IMG/VR virus record: IMGVR_UViG_3300034104_002496
Span: 1 to 28,907 of that record
Length of the DNA: 28,907 bases
Strand: one strand, 5' to 3'
Origin: a virus
A program made the position numbers and the translations under genes. Shown here in pieces: positions 17,851 through 25,776 of the stretch. Within the stretch, counting starts at the first letter, position 1; each line of letters begins with the position of its first letter. Under the pieces are notes generated by a model that saw only the letters and a program-made list of their open reading frames with translations, searched no databases and was not told the DNA's origin.

Positions 17851-20800
17851 ATGGCAAAGTACGATGCAATTCAAACTTTTTTTGTTCCTAGAGATCGCGT
17901 GAATGGATCACCCTATTGCTTTTTAACTGGCATTGATTTATATTTCAAAGCTAAACCAGATGCATTGAAGTCTATTTCTGGTATACTTAATCCTGGTGTC
18001 TCAGTTCATCTTTGCCCCGTAGAAGGAAACCATGAACCAAAGCCAGACAATATCTTAACTGATTCGCTAGTTCGTTTATCATATGACGAGATTCCAATTC
18101 TTCAATATCAAGTAGTACAAAAAGATGTGATTGATACTGAAACTCTTCAATCATATGCATATAGTCCATTATACACTGATGCTAAATTTAAAATAGTTGT
18201 TCCAAAAGATAGTTTATTAACTGTCGATCCACGATATTTTGATTTTGCTCCAATTGATTCTACTGCCACATTATTCTTTAATGCAAAAGGATCAGATAAC
18301 AAGGGTGGAAATTATAATGTTTCCAGTTCAACAAAAGGTAACTTTATTCAAGCATCATCTGCTACTTACCCTGGTATTTCTAAATTATCATCAACTGAAA
18401 AACAATCAGTTGGGCCTAAAATGTATCTTGATTCCGCTGAAGCTGGCCGTGGTGCTATAGCCTTACCAGATTGGTCATATGGAAGAGGAACGAATGAAAT
18501 TAAAGGTGTTGGTAAATTTACGTGGAATCATAAGAAAACTGATTCCGGAAGATATACAATTCAACTCGGTGCAGGAAAAGGTTGCAGTGTAGTATGTATC
18601 CTTAGATATGCTAGCGCAATCAAGACAGATAGTGCTCTTTCTGGTTCTATAAAAGTTCCAGGTATTTCTTCTGGTTCTAAAGTATTTGGTAATGCTGCAA
18701 AGGTTTTGTTTGACACTCCGGTAATCGTTAAGACAGATACTCTGTATGGTATTGTTGTAGATTATGAAGATAATGGATACCAACTATGGACAAACAAACA
18801 AGGTGAAAGATTAATTGGTACGATTGGCCAATCGGGTTCTAACCTATCACCAGGCGCAAGTGGTAAAGGTGATGGCAAATATTTTGATTATACAAATGAT
18901 CAATTGAGAGCAATAAATGATCAAGATTTAATGTTTGAAGTTTTTGCTGCTAAGTTCAAAGCTAATACAGCAAATGTAGAAATTACTCATCGTGATTATG
19001 AATTTATTACTGTTGGAAGTTATTCTTTAACAGGAAACAGCGCATATCCAGGTGAATTTGTGTATCAAGATTATGGTAACACAGTTGCAAACGTAACACA
19101 TGGATTTACTGGTTCAGGTTTCTTTAAGCAAGGCACAGTAAATGTTGATACACGAATTGGAACTGAATCCGCTTCTTATTCAGCTCTTATAGGAACAAAC
19201 ACAGTATTCACTCAAGACTTTGGTATTGGTGATTATATAGTTGTTACAGATTTAACCAGAAGTAACACCGATATTCGTCAAGTTTCTTATATTGCAAATA
19301 ACACGTATTTAACTACGGATCAGCCATTAACATTTGCAAATACTGCAGCCTTTGTAAAGAAAACTGCTATTGCTAAAGTATTTGATGCCGACTATGGTAC
19401 AAATAACATGATTCTTTTTGACACAAATGCTAACAGTTCAGTTAAGTTTCAAAGTTCTGGAATTGCATACGTAACAGTTACTGCAGGAGGAAGTTCTTAT
19501 ACAAATACTGACATTCTTCGTGTATATAGTGGTGGATCTACTCTCAATGCAACCGCAGCTGTAGTCACAAATTCTGCAGGTGGAATTGTTGCTCTTAGGT
19601 TCTCAAATGTTGGTGTTGGGTTTGCTTCTGCTCCAAATTTTATTGTATCTAATTCAACAGTATTAACATCCAACTCTTCAGCTGGATCTGGTGCAACATT
19701 TACTGCTAATATTGATGGGTCATATATCTTTGGTGAAACATCTCTATATTCAGCTAATCTAATTTCTGTTGATAATCGACCAATTAGCGTATTTGATCCA
19801 GATATAAAATTGAATAGAGAATCTATTGATACAGAATTAACTATTCAACATAATTTTGCATATTCAAATGGTGGAAATTATTATGTAAATACATCATTTT
19901 TAGCTACGACTTCTGATGGTAATAACTACATTACGAAATATAGTGGATTGATGATGTCTAGATCTAATGAAGTGAATTCTCCAACTTATCTTTATAACTC
20001 AGATAAATCTTCAGTAATGAAAGTACATTTGAATGCTAAGAAGCCATATGCTGCTTCTAGTGGCGGGTTATATGTTTCACCAATTCTTCATACTGACATG
20101 CTAAATGTGTTTACTTATCAATATGACGTTAACAGTGATTATACAAATGAAACTACTCGTTCTGGTAATGCTCATTCTAAGTATATAAGTAATAAAATTT
20201 CTTTTGCTAATAACAAATTTGCTGAAGATATTCGTGTATTCATGACTGCATATAAACCATCTGGAACAGATATTAAAGTCTATGCAAAAATTTATCATAC
20301 AGCAGATGGTGAAGCATATACAAATAAGAGTTGGAGTGCTTTGGACTTAATTGATGGTTCTGGTCTTCAGAGTAGCAAAACTAATTCTGATGACGTTATT
20401 GCATTGACTTTTGGATTTCCAAAATATCCAGAAGTTTTATCTACTCTAACTGGTAGCGTTACTGTTGGATCTGGTAGCGCTACTATTACTGGTGTTGGTA
20501 CTAATTTTTCATCAGATCTTGCTAATAATGATTTAATAAGAATTTATGATCCATTGCAGTCTAATACTAACTACTTTGTAGCAATTGCGACTTCAATTGG
20601 AAATACAACTTCGATGACTATAAATAGTACAACAACCAACAGTAGCGTGCTTGGATCAGGATTAAAAGTTGATAGACTCAAATATAAGACTGCCGCTTTC
20701 GTTAATCCACAAAATGATAATATCGTAAGATATTATACTTCTACAAATGTAGAACTTGATGGATATAACGTAATGGCAGTTAAGATAGTATTACTTTCAA

Positions 20801-20859
20801 ACAATATCAATTTAGTCCCTGAAGTTGAAGATATAAGAGTCATTGGAGTATCTGCATAA
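17851..20859 (+). CDS. Virion structural protein resembling the C-terminal half of DUF4815-type proteins
   Basis: This 1002-residue protein opens with IQTFFVPRD and CFLTGIDLYFKAKPD (residues 7-38). That 'QTF ... FLT-IDLYF-SK' motif I know from the interior of one-piece DUF4815-type structural proteins of marine T4-like phages. The associated beta-sandwich landmarks follow: VLFDTPVIVKTDTLYGIVVD near 288-305, YQLWTNKQGERL near 310-321 and DLMFEVFAAKF near 359-369. Two 'GT-x-F-x-GD-x-I' repeats lie at about 430-500 and 868-935, and a GGSSY repeat is near 543. The C-terminus, with DGYNVMAVKIVLLS then VEDIRVIGVSA, is a common closing domain of these proteins. Likely role: outer baseplate or fiber anchor acting with the preceding protein. 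Its stop shares a base with the next start. Confidence 0.75.
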   Translation: MAKYDAIQTFFVPRDRVNGSPYCFLTGIDLYFKAKPDALKSISGILNPGVSVHLCPVEGNHEPKPDNILTDSLVRLSYDEIPILQYQVVQKDVIDTETLQSYAYSPLYTDAKFKIVVPKDSLLTVDPRYFDFAPIDSTATLFFNAKGSDNKGGNYNVSSSTKGNFIQASSATYPGISKLSSTEKQSVGPKMYLDSAEAGRGAIALPDWSYGRGTNEIKGVGKFTWNHKKTDSGRYTIQLGAGKGCSVVCILRYASAIKTDSALSGSIKVPGISSGSKVFGNAAKVLFDTPVIVKTDTLYGIVVDYEDNGYQLWTNKQGERLIGTIGQSGSNLSPGASGKGDGKYFDYTNDQLRAINDQDLMFEVFAAKFKANTANVEITHRDYEFITVGSYSLTGNSAYPGEFVYQDYGNTVANVTHGFTGSGFFKQGTVNVDTRIGTESASYSALIGTNTVFTQDFGIGDYIVVTDLTRSNTDIRQVSYIANNTYLTTDQPLTFANTAAFVKKTAIAKVFDADYGTNNMILFDTNANSSVKFQSSGIAYVTVTAGGSSYTNTDILRVYSGGSTLNATAAVVTNSAGGIVALRFSNVGVGFASAPNFIVSNSTVLTSNSSAGSGATFTANIDGSYIFGETSLYSANLISVDNRPISVFDPDIKLNRESIDTELTIQHNFAYSNGGNYYVNTSFLATTSDGNNYITKYSGLMMSRSNEVNSPTYLYNSDKSSVMKVHLNAKKPYAASSGGLYVSPILHTDMLNVFTYQYDVNSDYTNETTRSGNAHSKYISNKISFANNKFAEDIRVFMTAYKPSGTDIKVYAKIYHTADGEAYTNKSWSALDLIDGSGLQSSKTNSDDVIALTFGFPKYPEVLSTLTGSVTVGSGSATITGVGTNFSSDLANNDLIRIYDPLQSNTNYFVAIATSIGNTTSMTINSTTTNSSVLGSGLKVDRLKYKTAAFVNPQNDNIVRYYTSTNVELDGYNVMAVKIVLLSNNINLVPEVEDIRVIGVSA

Positions 20860-21080
20860 TGGCTCTTCCAAGATTAATTAAGATTGACAATCAATTTGCT
20901 CGTGATACGACTACTATGGCTATTATAAATACTGATAGTTCTTACTATGATACAATTGTTGCAAATCGTCAGCAATCAAGTACAATAAAAGAAGTACAAC
21001 TTCAAGTTGAAAGCCTTAGAAATGAATTTAGTGAAATCAAAACAATGCTTCTTCAGATAATAGGAAATAAGAATGGCTAG
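20859..21080 (+). CDS. Small coiled-coil protein between the baseplate and fiber genes
   Basis: This 73-residue protein starts MALPRLIKIDNQFARD, followed by a short beta-like stretch. Residues 38-68 form a probable coiled coil with heptad-spaced hydrophobics (STIKEVQLQVESLRNEFSEI, then MLLQIIG). A GGAG at 20845-20848 lies ten bases before the ATG, and its end overlaps the first fiber gene by eight bases, so it is coupled to both neighbours. Small proteins of this shape sit at the same position in other marine T4-like phages, but I cannot name a function. By context it may trimerise and link fibers to the baseplate. It has no enzymatic motif. Confidence 0.72.
   Translation: MALPRLIKIDNQFARDTTTMAIINTDSSYYDTIVANRQQSSTIKEVQLQVESLRNEFSEIKTMLLQIIGNKNG
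21062..21065 (+). promoter_or_regulatory. Shine-Dalgarno site for the first fiber gene
   Basis: AGGA lies seven bases before the ATG at 21073, inside the end of the small coiled-coil gene. It supports this start despite the eight-base overlap. Confidence 0.55.
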
Positions 21081-24000
21081 AAGTGTATCTAACGTAAATA
21101 TAAGTACGGATTCATTCTTAACATGGATCACGCAAACTAATAAACTTCTAGAAGCTCTTAGAACCGATGTCATTACGGTTTCTACCTCTGTTACTGGAGG
21201 CAATGCAACATTAGCCAATACAACAGGCAATGCACAACTTATTGGTATCTTTGGCGCTAACACGGTTGTAGCAACTGATGGTTTGCGTGGTGGTAATGCA
21301 ACGGCTACTAATGTTCTCAACATTCTTTCAAACACTTCAGTAACTGGTGATTTTCTAAAAGTTGGCGCAAATGTACAATTAAATGCAACTAGTGTTTCTG
21401 TTGGTAATGCAACTATTAATTTAGTTGCAACACAAAATCTTCTTAAAATTTCTAATGCAACATCAACAGCAAATTTATCACCACTTGATTTAACAATTGG
21501 ATCAGCTGTTGTAAATGCAACTGTTCTTACAATTGGAACAGGTAATTTTTCTACTGGTGCTAATGTTGGTGCTAACGTTAATTTCACAACTTCAAGCATT
21601 CAAGTTGTAAATTCAATTTCAAACGTCGTGGTTAATTCTGGATTAGTAAAAGCATCTAATTCAACATCTACTGCTAATCTTACACCATCAGATCTTACAA
21701 TAGGTAGTGCAATTGTAAACTCTACTATTCTTACAATTGGAACAGGTAATTTTTCAACTGGTGCAAACATTGGTGCTAATGTTAATTTTACAACTTCCAG
21801 CATTGAAGTTGTAAATTCAATCTCAAATGTTGTTGTTAATTCTGGATTAGTAAAAGCATCTAATTCAACATCTACTGCTAATCTTACTCCTAAAGAATTA
21901 ACGATTGGTGCCACTGTTGTAAATTCTTCTTTAGTCACTGTCACTGGTGTAAATACAAGTTATGCTAATGTAACTGGACAAGTTAATACAGCAACATTAT
22001 ATGTTGCTACAAGCGCAAACGTAGGAACTGCTTTTACTGCTAATGCATCATTAGTAAATGCTATAGCTCTTAATGTAGTTAACCAAACAAATACAACAAC
22101 TCTTTATGTTACAACTTCAGCCAATATAGGAACTGCTTTTACTGCTAATGCATCATTAGTAAATGCTATAGCGCTTAATGTAGTTAACCAAACAAATACA
22201 ACAACGTTATTTGCTACTACATCTGCTAATGTTGGTGGTAATGTCCAAATGACGGTTTCACAGTATGGTATTACTGGTAATGCAACTACTGTTCCAACAA
22301 TGTCTCTTACTGCATCATCGTTGACAATTGGTAATAACACTATCACTGGTGCTCCAACAATTAATCTTGCTAACTCTACTGGCAACACCATAATTTATGC
22401 TAATGCAATTGATTCGACTTGGGGATTTGATGCGAATAATACTGGCGTTTATGTTACAAATTTTGTAAATGCTGCTTCTCATACAGTTGGCTCAAGTTTC
22501 ATAGCTAACGCTACAGCATTAGTCCATACTGGATTTGCTAATGTAACAACAAGTGTTAACTCGGCATTACTAACTGTTGGTACGGCTTTTACTGCTAATG
22601 CAACAGCCTTAGTTCATACCGGGTATGCTAATGTGACTGGAGCAGTTAATGCTTCTAGTCATACTGTAGGAACTAACTTTATAGCTAACGCTACAGCATT
22701 AGTCCATACTGGATTTGCTAATGTAACAACAAGCGTTAATACAGCATTATACACTGTTGGAACAACATTTACTGCTAATGCTACATTAGTAAATGCTATA
22801 GCACTTAATGTAGTTAATCAGACAAATACAGCAACGTTATTTGCTACTACATCTGCTAATGTTGGCGGTAACGCCCAAATAACAGTATCACAATATGGTA
22901 TTACTGGTTCCGCCACCGTGCCAACAATGGCATTAACTACATCATCATTGACAATTGGTAATAACACTATCACTGGTGCTCCATCAATTAACTTAGCAAA
23001 TAGCACAGGTAATACTACAGTTAATGCTATTGCTATTGGATCTAGTTGGGGATTAAGTTCTAACGCTTCAGGCATATATCATAGTGGCGTAGTTAATTCT
23101 TTTAGTCATACTTCTGGTTCTGGGTTTATCGCTAACTCAACTGCTATTGTTGGTACAGGCTATGCTAATGTAACTACAGGTGTCAATTCTGCACTACTAA
23201 CTGTTGGCACCAATTTTATAGCTAACGCTACAGCATTAGTCCATACTGGATTTGCTAATGTAACAACAAGTGTCAATTCTGCTTCACATACTGTTGGCAC
23301 CAATTTTATAGCTAACGCTACAGCATTAGTCCATACTGGATTTGCTAATGTAACAACAAGCGTTAATACCGCATTATTCACGGTTGGAACAACATTTACC
23401 GCTAATGCCACATTAGTTAATGCTGCTGCTATTAACGTTGTGAATCAGATTAATACTGCTTCTCTATTTGCTAGTTCAAACGTTAGTACTGTTAACGTAC
23501 TTGCTACATTAGTTACTTCTAACGTATCTGCTGGTTATGCTAATGTAACTGGTCAAGTTAACACCACAACACTATATGCAGGAACATCTGCAAATGTTGG
23601 CGGTAACGTTCAGATAACCGTGTCTCAATATGGCATCACGGGTAATGCAACCACTGTTCCAACAATGTCTCTTACTGCATCATCATTGACGATTGGTAAC
23701 AGTTCGATTACTGGTGCACCTCAGATTAATATTGCCAACAATCTTGGAAATACGATTGTTAACACTACATCAATAAGCACAACTACTGTATATGCTAATA
23801 CCACTGGTATTCATACCGGTAACGTATCAGCCACTGTTGTAAATGCTAGTGCCAATGTTAATGCTCCTTTAGTGTTTGCTAATGTTACAGGTACATATGC
23901 TAACATTACGGGCCAGGTTAATACTACAACGTTCTATGCTTCTACGTCTGCTAATGTTGGTGGTAATGTACAGATTACAGTATCACAATATGGTATTACT

Positions 24001-24834
24001 GGTAATGCAACTACTGTTCCAACAATGTCTCTTACTGCATCATCATTGACGATTGGCAATAGTACAATCACTGGTGCTCCAACAATTAACCTAGCAAATT
24101 CAACCGGTAATACTACGGTTAACACTACATCAATAAGCACAACTACTGTATATGCTAATACAACTGGTATTCATACGGGTAACGTATCAGCTACTGTTGT
24201 AAATGCAAGTGCTAACGTAAATGCACCATTGGTATTTGCCAATGTTAGTGGTACATATGCTAACATTACGGGCCAGGTTAATACTACAACGTTCTTTGCA
24301 ACTACATCTGCTAATGTAGGAGCAAATGTACAGTTAACTACTTCACAACTGTTTATTGGCAATTTAACAGCAAACGTATTATCAAACTCAACAATTGTTA
24401 CAATAGCTAATTCTTCTGGTATTGCAAATCTTCAACCTGCATTGCTAACGATTGGCGGATCGGTTGTTAATACTACTTATGTAGCAGCAAATAATTTAGT
24501 AATTAATACAGATTGTGAGATGCGAGTATCGTCAAATACTCTTAATGCAAATATTACTTCTGCTCAAGTATTTTTCACATTTGCTACTTCTTTCTCATCT
24601 GCAAAAATTACGGCTCAAGTAAAACGCTCGGGTAATGTTCAAACTTCTGATATGATCATTGTGCATGATGGAACAGATGCATTTATTTCTGTATATGGTA
24701 CTGTTATAGCTCCTTCAGCTTCATCTGATCTTGGTGATTTTAGTGTTGGCGTAAATGCTGGTAACGTTGAATTGAAATATCAACAAACAGCTGCTAGTTC
24801 TGTTATTAAAGTAATCGCTCACCTAATAAAGTAA
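21073..24834 (+). CDS. Tail fiber protein 1, built of tandem beta repeats
   Basis: This 1253-residue fiber has an attachment-type N-terminus typical of marine myovirus fibers: STDSFLTWITQTNKLLEALR at residues 11-30, then VITVST, GNAQLIGIFGANTVVATDGL and RGGNA. Residues about 110-1130 are repeats rich in Asn, Thr, Ala, Val and Ser with no Cys, consistent with a long beta-solenoid or triple beta-helix shaft. The period changes along the chain: 68, 35, 30 and then 120 residues. The last 110 residues form a separate globular domain (CEMRVSSNTL, MIIVHDGTDAFISVYGTVI, DLGDFSV, VELKY) that is recognisably related to the end of the next gene. No intramolecular chaperone motif or sugar-binding domain is visible. 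The protein probably binds host surface structures, but that is inference from fold and position. The antisense open frames over this gene are by-products of its repetitive codons. Confidence 0.87.
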   Translation: MARSVSNVNISTDSFLTWITQTNKLLEALRTDVITVSTSVTGGNATLANTTGNAQLIGIFGANTVVATDGLRGGNATATNVLNILSNTSVTGDFLKVGANVQLNATSVSVGNATINLVATQNLLKISNATSTANLSPLDLTIGSAVVNATVLTIGTGNFSTGANVGANVNFTTSSIQVVNSISNVVVNSGLVKASNSTSTANLTPSDLTIGSAIVNSTILTIGTGNFSTGANIGANVNFTTSSIEVVNSISNVVVNSGLVKASNSTSTANLTPKELTIGATVVNSSLVTVTGVNTSYANVTGQVNTATLYVATSANVGTAFTANASLVNAIALNVVNQTNTTTLYVTTSANIGTAFTANASLVNAIALNVVNQTNTTTLFATTSANVGGNVQMTVSQYGITGNATTVPTMSLTASSLTIGNNTITGAPTINLANSTGNTIIYANAIDSTWGFDANNTGVYVTNFVNAASHTVGSSFIANATALVHTGFANVTTSVNSALLTVGTAFTANATALVHTGYANVTGAVNASSHTVGTNFIANATALVHTGFANVTTSVNTALYTVGTTFTANATLVNAIALNVVNQTNTATLFATTSANVGGNAQITVSQYGITGSATVPTMALTTSSLTIGNNTITGAPSINLANSTGNTTVNAIAIGSSWGLSSNASGIYHSGVVNSFSHTSGSGFIANSTAIVGTGYANVTTGVNSALLTVGTNFIANATALVHTGFANVTTSVNSASHTVGTNFIANATALVHTGFANVTTSVNTALFTVGTTFTANATLVNAAAINVVNQINTASLFASSNVSTVNVLATLVTSNVSAGYANVTGQVNTTTLYAGTSANVGGNVQITVSQYGITGNATTVPTMSLTASSLTIGNSSITGAPQINIANNLGNTIVNTTSISTTTVYANTTGIHTGNVSATVVNASANVNAPLVFANVTGTYANITGQVNTTTFYASTSANVGGNVQITVSQYGITGNATTVPTMSLTASSLTIGNSTITGAPTINLANSTGNTTVNTTSISTTTVYANTTGIHTGNVSATVVNASANVNAPLVFANVSGTYANITGQVNTTTFFATTSANVGANVQLTTSQLFIGNLTANVLSNSTIVTIANSSGIANLQPALLTIGGSVVNTTYVAANNLVINTDCEMRVSSNTLNANITSAQVFFTFATSFSSAKITAQVKRSGNVQTSDMIIVHDGTDAFISVYGTVIAPSASSDLGDFSVGVNAGNVELKYQQTAASSVIKVIAHLIK
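21451..21927 (+). repeat. In-frame tandem repeat, 204-base (68-residue) period, 2.3 copies
   Basis: Units start at 21451, 21655 and 21859. Each begins SNATSTANL or SNSTSTANL and includes LTIGTGNFSTGAN and FTTSSI(Q/E)VVNSISN. Copies 2 and 3 are more alike than 1 and 2. The third copy breaks off at about 21927. A related element (ASNATSTANLSPVDLKIGSA) recurs once in the third fiber gene near 26430-26490. Confidence 0.85.
21994..22230 (+). repeat. In-frame tandem repeat, 105-base (35-residue) period
   Basis: Units begin at 21994, 22099 and 22204 (partial). The core is TSAN(V/I)GTAFTANASLVNAI followed by ALNVVNQTNTTTL. Related single copies occur at about 22750-22840 and 23370-23460 and in the third fiber gene at about 27830-27930. 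Confidence 0.82.
22501..23400 (+). repeat. In-frame 90-base (30-residue) repeat region with a 53-base segment identical in four copies
   Basis: The unit is roughly ANATALVHTGFANVTTSVN plus a short SASHTVGTNFI. A 53-base segment starting ATAGCTAACGCTACAGCATT is identical at 22501-22553, 22681-22733, 23218-23270 and 23308-23360. The last two copies are tandem and share a further 20 bases upstream. Copies 1 and 2 are two units apart. The two pairs are separated by a 537-base stretch carrying other modules. Confidence 0.88.
23596..24315 (+). repeat. In-frame tandem duplication, 360-base (120-residue) period
   Basis: The two units start at 23596 and 23956, each with VGGNVQITVSQYGITGNATT; a diverged third start is at 24316. 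Each unit runs through TSISTTTVYANTTGIHTG and VNAPLVFANV(T/S)GTYANITG. The proteins are nearly identical, while the DNA differs mainly at third codon positions. Confidence 0.88.
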
Positions 24835-24845
24835 AGTAAAGCAAA

Positions 24846-25754
24846 ATGCCATCAGCAAATAGTAGATTTAAAACAGAGAATGGACTTTTCGTAACCGGTG
24901 GTAATGCTGAGTTTACTCAGATAGTTACAGTAGGAGGTAATTGCACAGTAAGTGGTGATTTGTTATTTGTTGGTGGCAACCTTACAGTCCAAGGCACTCA
25001 AGTTTTTCAAGGTGGTCAAATTTATGTAAGCAACATCACTGCCAGCATGGCTGGTCTAGGTATTGGTAACACCACTTATGCCTTTGATGTCTATTCCGCT
25101 AATCTTTTTGTTAACACTGCAGTACTACCACTAAATAACACTATTCCATTAGGAAACACTACACGAAGATTTGTAACTTATTCAAACACGCTTGATGTTT
25201 CTACCACTGCATTGATTTCTGGTAACGTCACTATTTCTGGAACATCACACACTATTGCCGGTAATGTTAATATTGACTCTGGTGTGTTGTTTATTGATGG
25301 AACAAACAATCGGGTTGGTATAAACAATACTGCTCCAACTACAGGTGTAAATTTACAAGTAACTGGTAATGCTAACGTTTCTGCTAATTTGGTTACTTCT
25401 TTAGTAGTGGTTAATAATGCTATTTTTGCATCCAATAGTAAATCTGTTACTTCTACTACTCAAGTGCTAGTTGATGATTTCCCATTAGTTCTATCAAACT
25501 GTGTTAAATATCTTGTGTTTACAAGAAATACAGGAAACACTGTTGTTCATACATTAGAATTAATGGCAATTCATGATGGTACTAATGTACTTTTATCTCA
25601 ATATGGTGAGGTTTTTAATACTTCACTTGGTTCATTTGATGTGAACATTAACGTTGCAAATGTTGAATTAAAGTTTACAGCAACTGCAAACGGAGCAGCA
25701 CCAAACGTAACACATCCATATACAGTCAAAGTATTAAGAACACAAATTACATAA
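24846..25754 (+). CDS. Short tail fiber protein 2
   Basis: This 302-residue protein begins RFKTENGLFVTGGNAEF, then VTVGGNCTVSGDLLFVGGNL and TVQGTQVFQGG, the usual N-terminus of short phage fibers with successive beta-hairpin turns. The middle has the fiber motif VLFIDGTNNRVGINNTAPTT, which recurs twice in the next gene. The last 110 residues (from about 190) form a closing beta domain: TSTTQVLVDDFPLVLS, KYLVFTRNTGN, LMAIHDGTNVLLSQYGEVF, LGSFDVNI and YTVKVLRTQIT. The same domain, more diverged, ends fiber 1. This one looks like the better preserved version. The start has only a weak AAAG-type ribosome site in the 11-base gap after fiber 1. Its shaft is far shorter than that of either neighbour, so it could be a separate short fiber or a minor tip protein. 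Confidence 0.83.
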   Translation: MPSANSRFKTENGLFVTGGNAEFTQIVTVGGNCTVSGDLLFVGGNLTVQGTQVFQGGQIYVSNITASMAGLGIGNTTYAFDVYSANLFVNTAVLPLNNTIPLGNTTRRFVTYSNTLDVSTTALISGNVTISGTSHTIAGNVNIDSGVLFIDGTNNRVGINNTAPTTGVNLQVTGNANVSANLVTSLVVVNNAIFASNSKSVTSTTQVLVDDFPLVLSNCVKYLVFTRNTGNTVVHTLELMAIHDGTNVLLSQYGEVFNTSLGSFDVNINVANVELKFTATANGAAPNVTHPYTVKVLRTQIT

Positions 25755-25760
25755 GCATTA

Positions 25761-25770
25761 GAGGAGAGGG
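25761..25770 (+). promoter_or_regulatory. Strong Shine-Dalgarno site for the third fiber gene
   Basis: GAGGAGAGGG ends six bases before the ATG at 25777, in a 22-base gap. It is the strongest ribosome-binding site in the window and suggests that the third fiber is made in quantity and without dependence on coupling. Confidence 0.75.
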
Positions 25771-25776
25771 AATCTA

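Noticed and set aside
13276-20931. Three more TATAAATA matches on the + strand (13276-13283, 20619-20626 and 20924-20931)
   Set aside because: They lie inside genes, 120-240 bases before the next start, and their number is what chance predicts for DNA this rich in A and T. Any of them could still act, but nothing singles them out.
21451-24315. A CRISPR-like array, because of regularly spaced identical segments
   Set aside because: The segments lie within one continuous reading frame, the 'spacers' are themselves repeated, and periods follow protein repeats.
24835-24845. A terminator or promoter in the gap between fibers 1 and 2
   Set aside because: Eleven bases of AAAG-rich sequence with no hairpin and no promoter-like box; only a weak ribosome site could be read.
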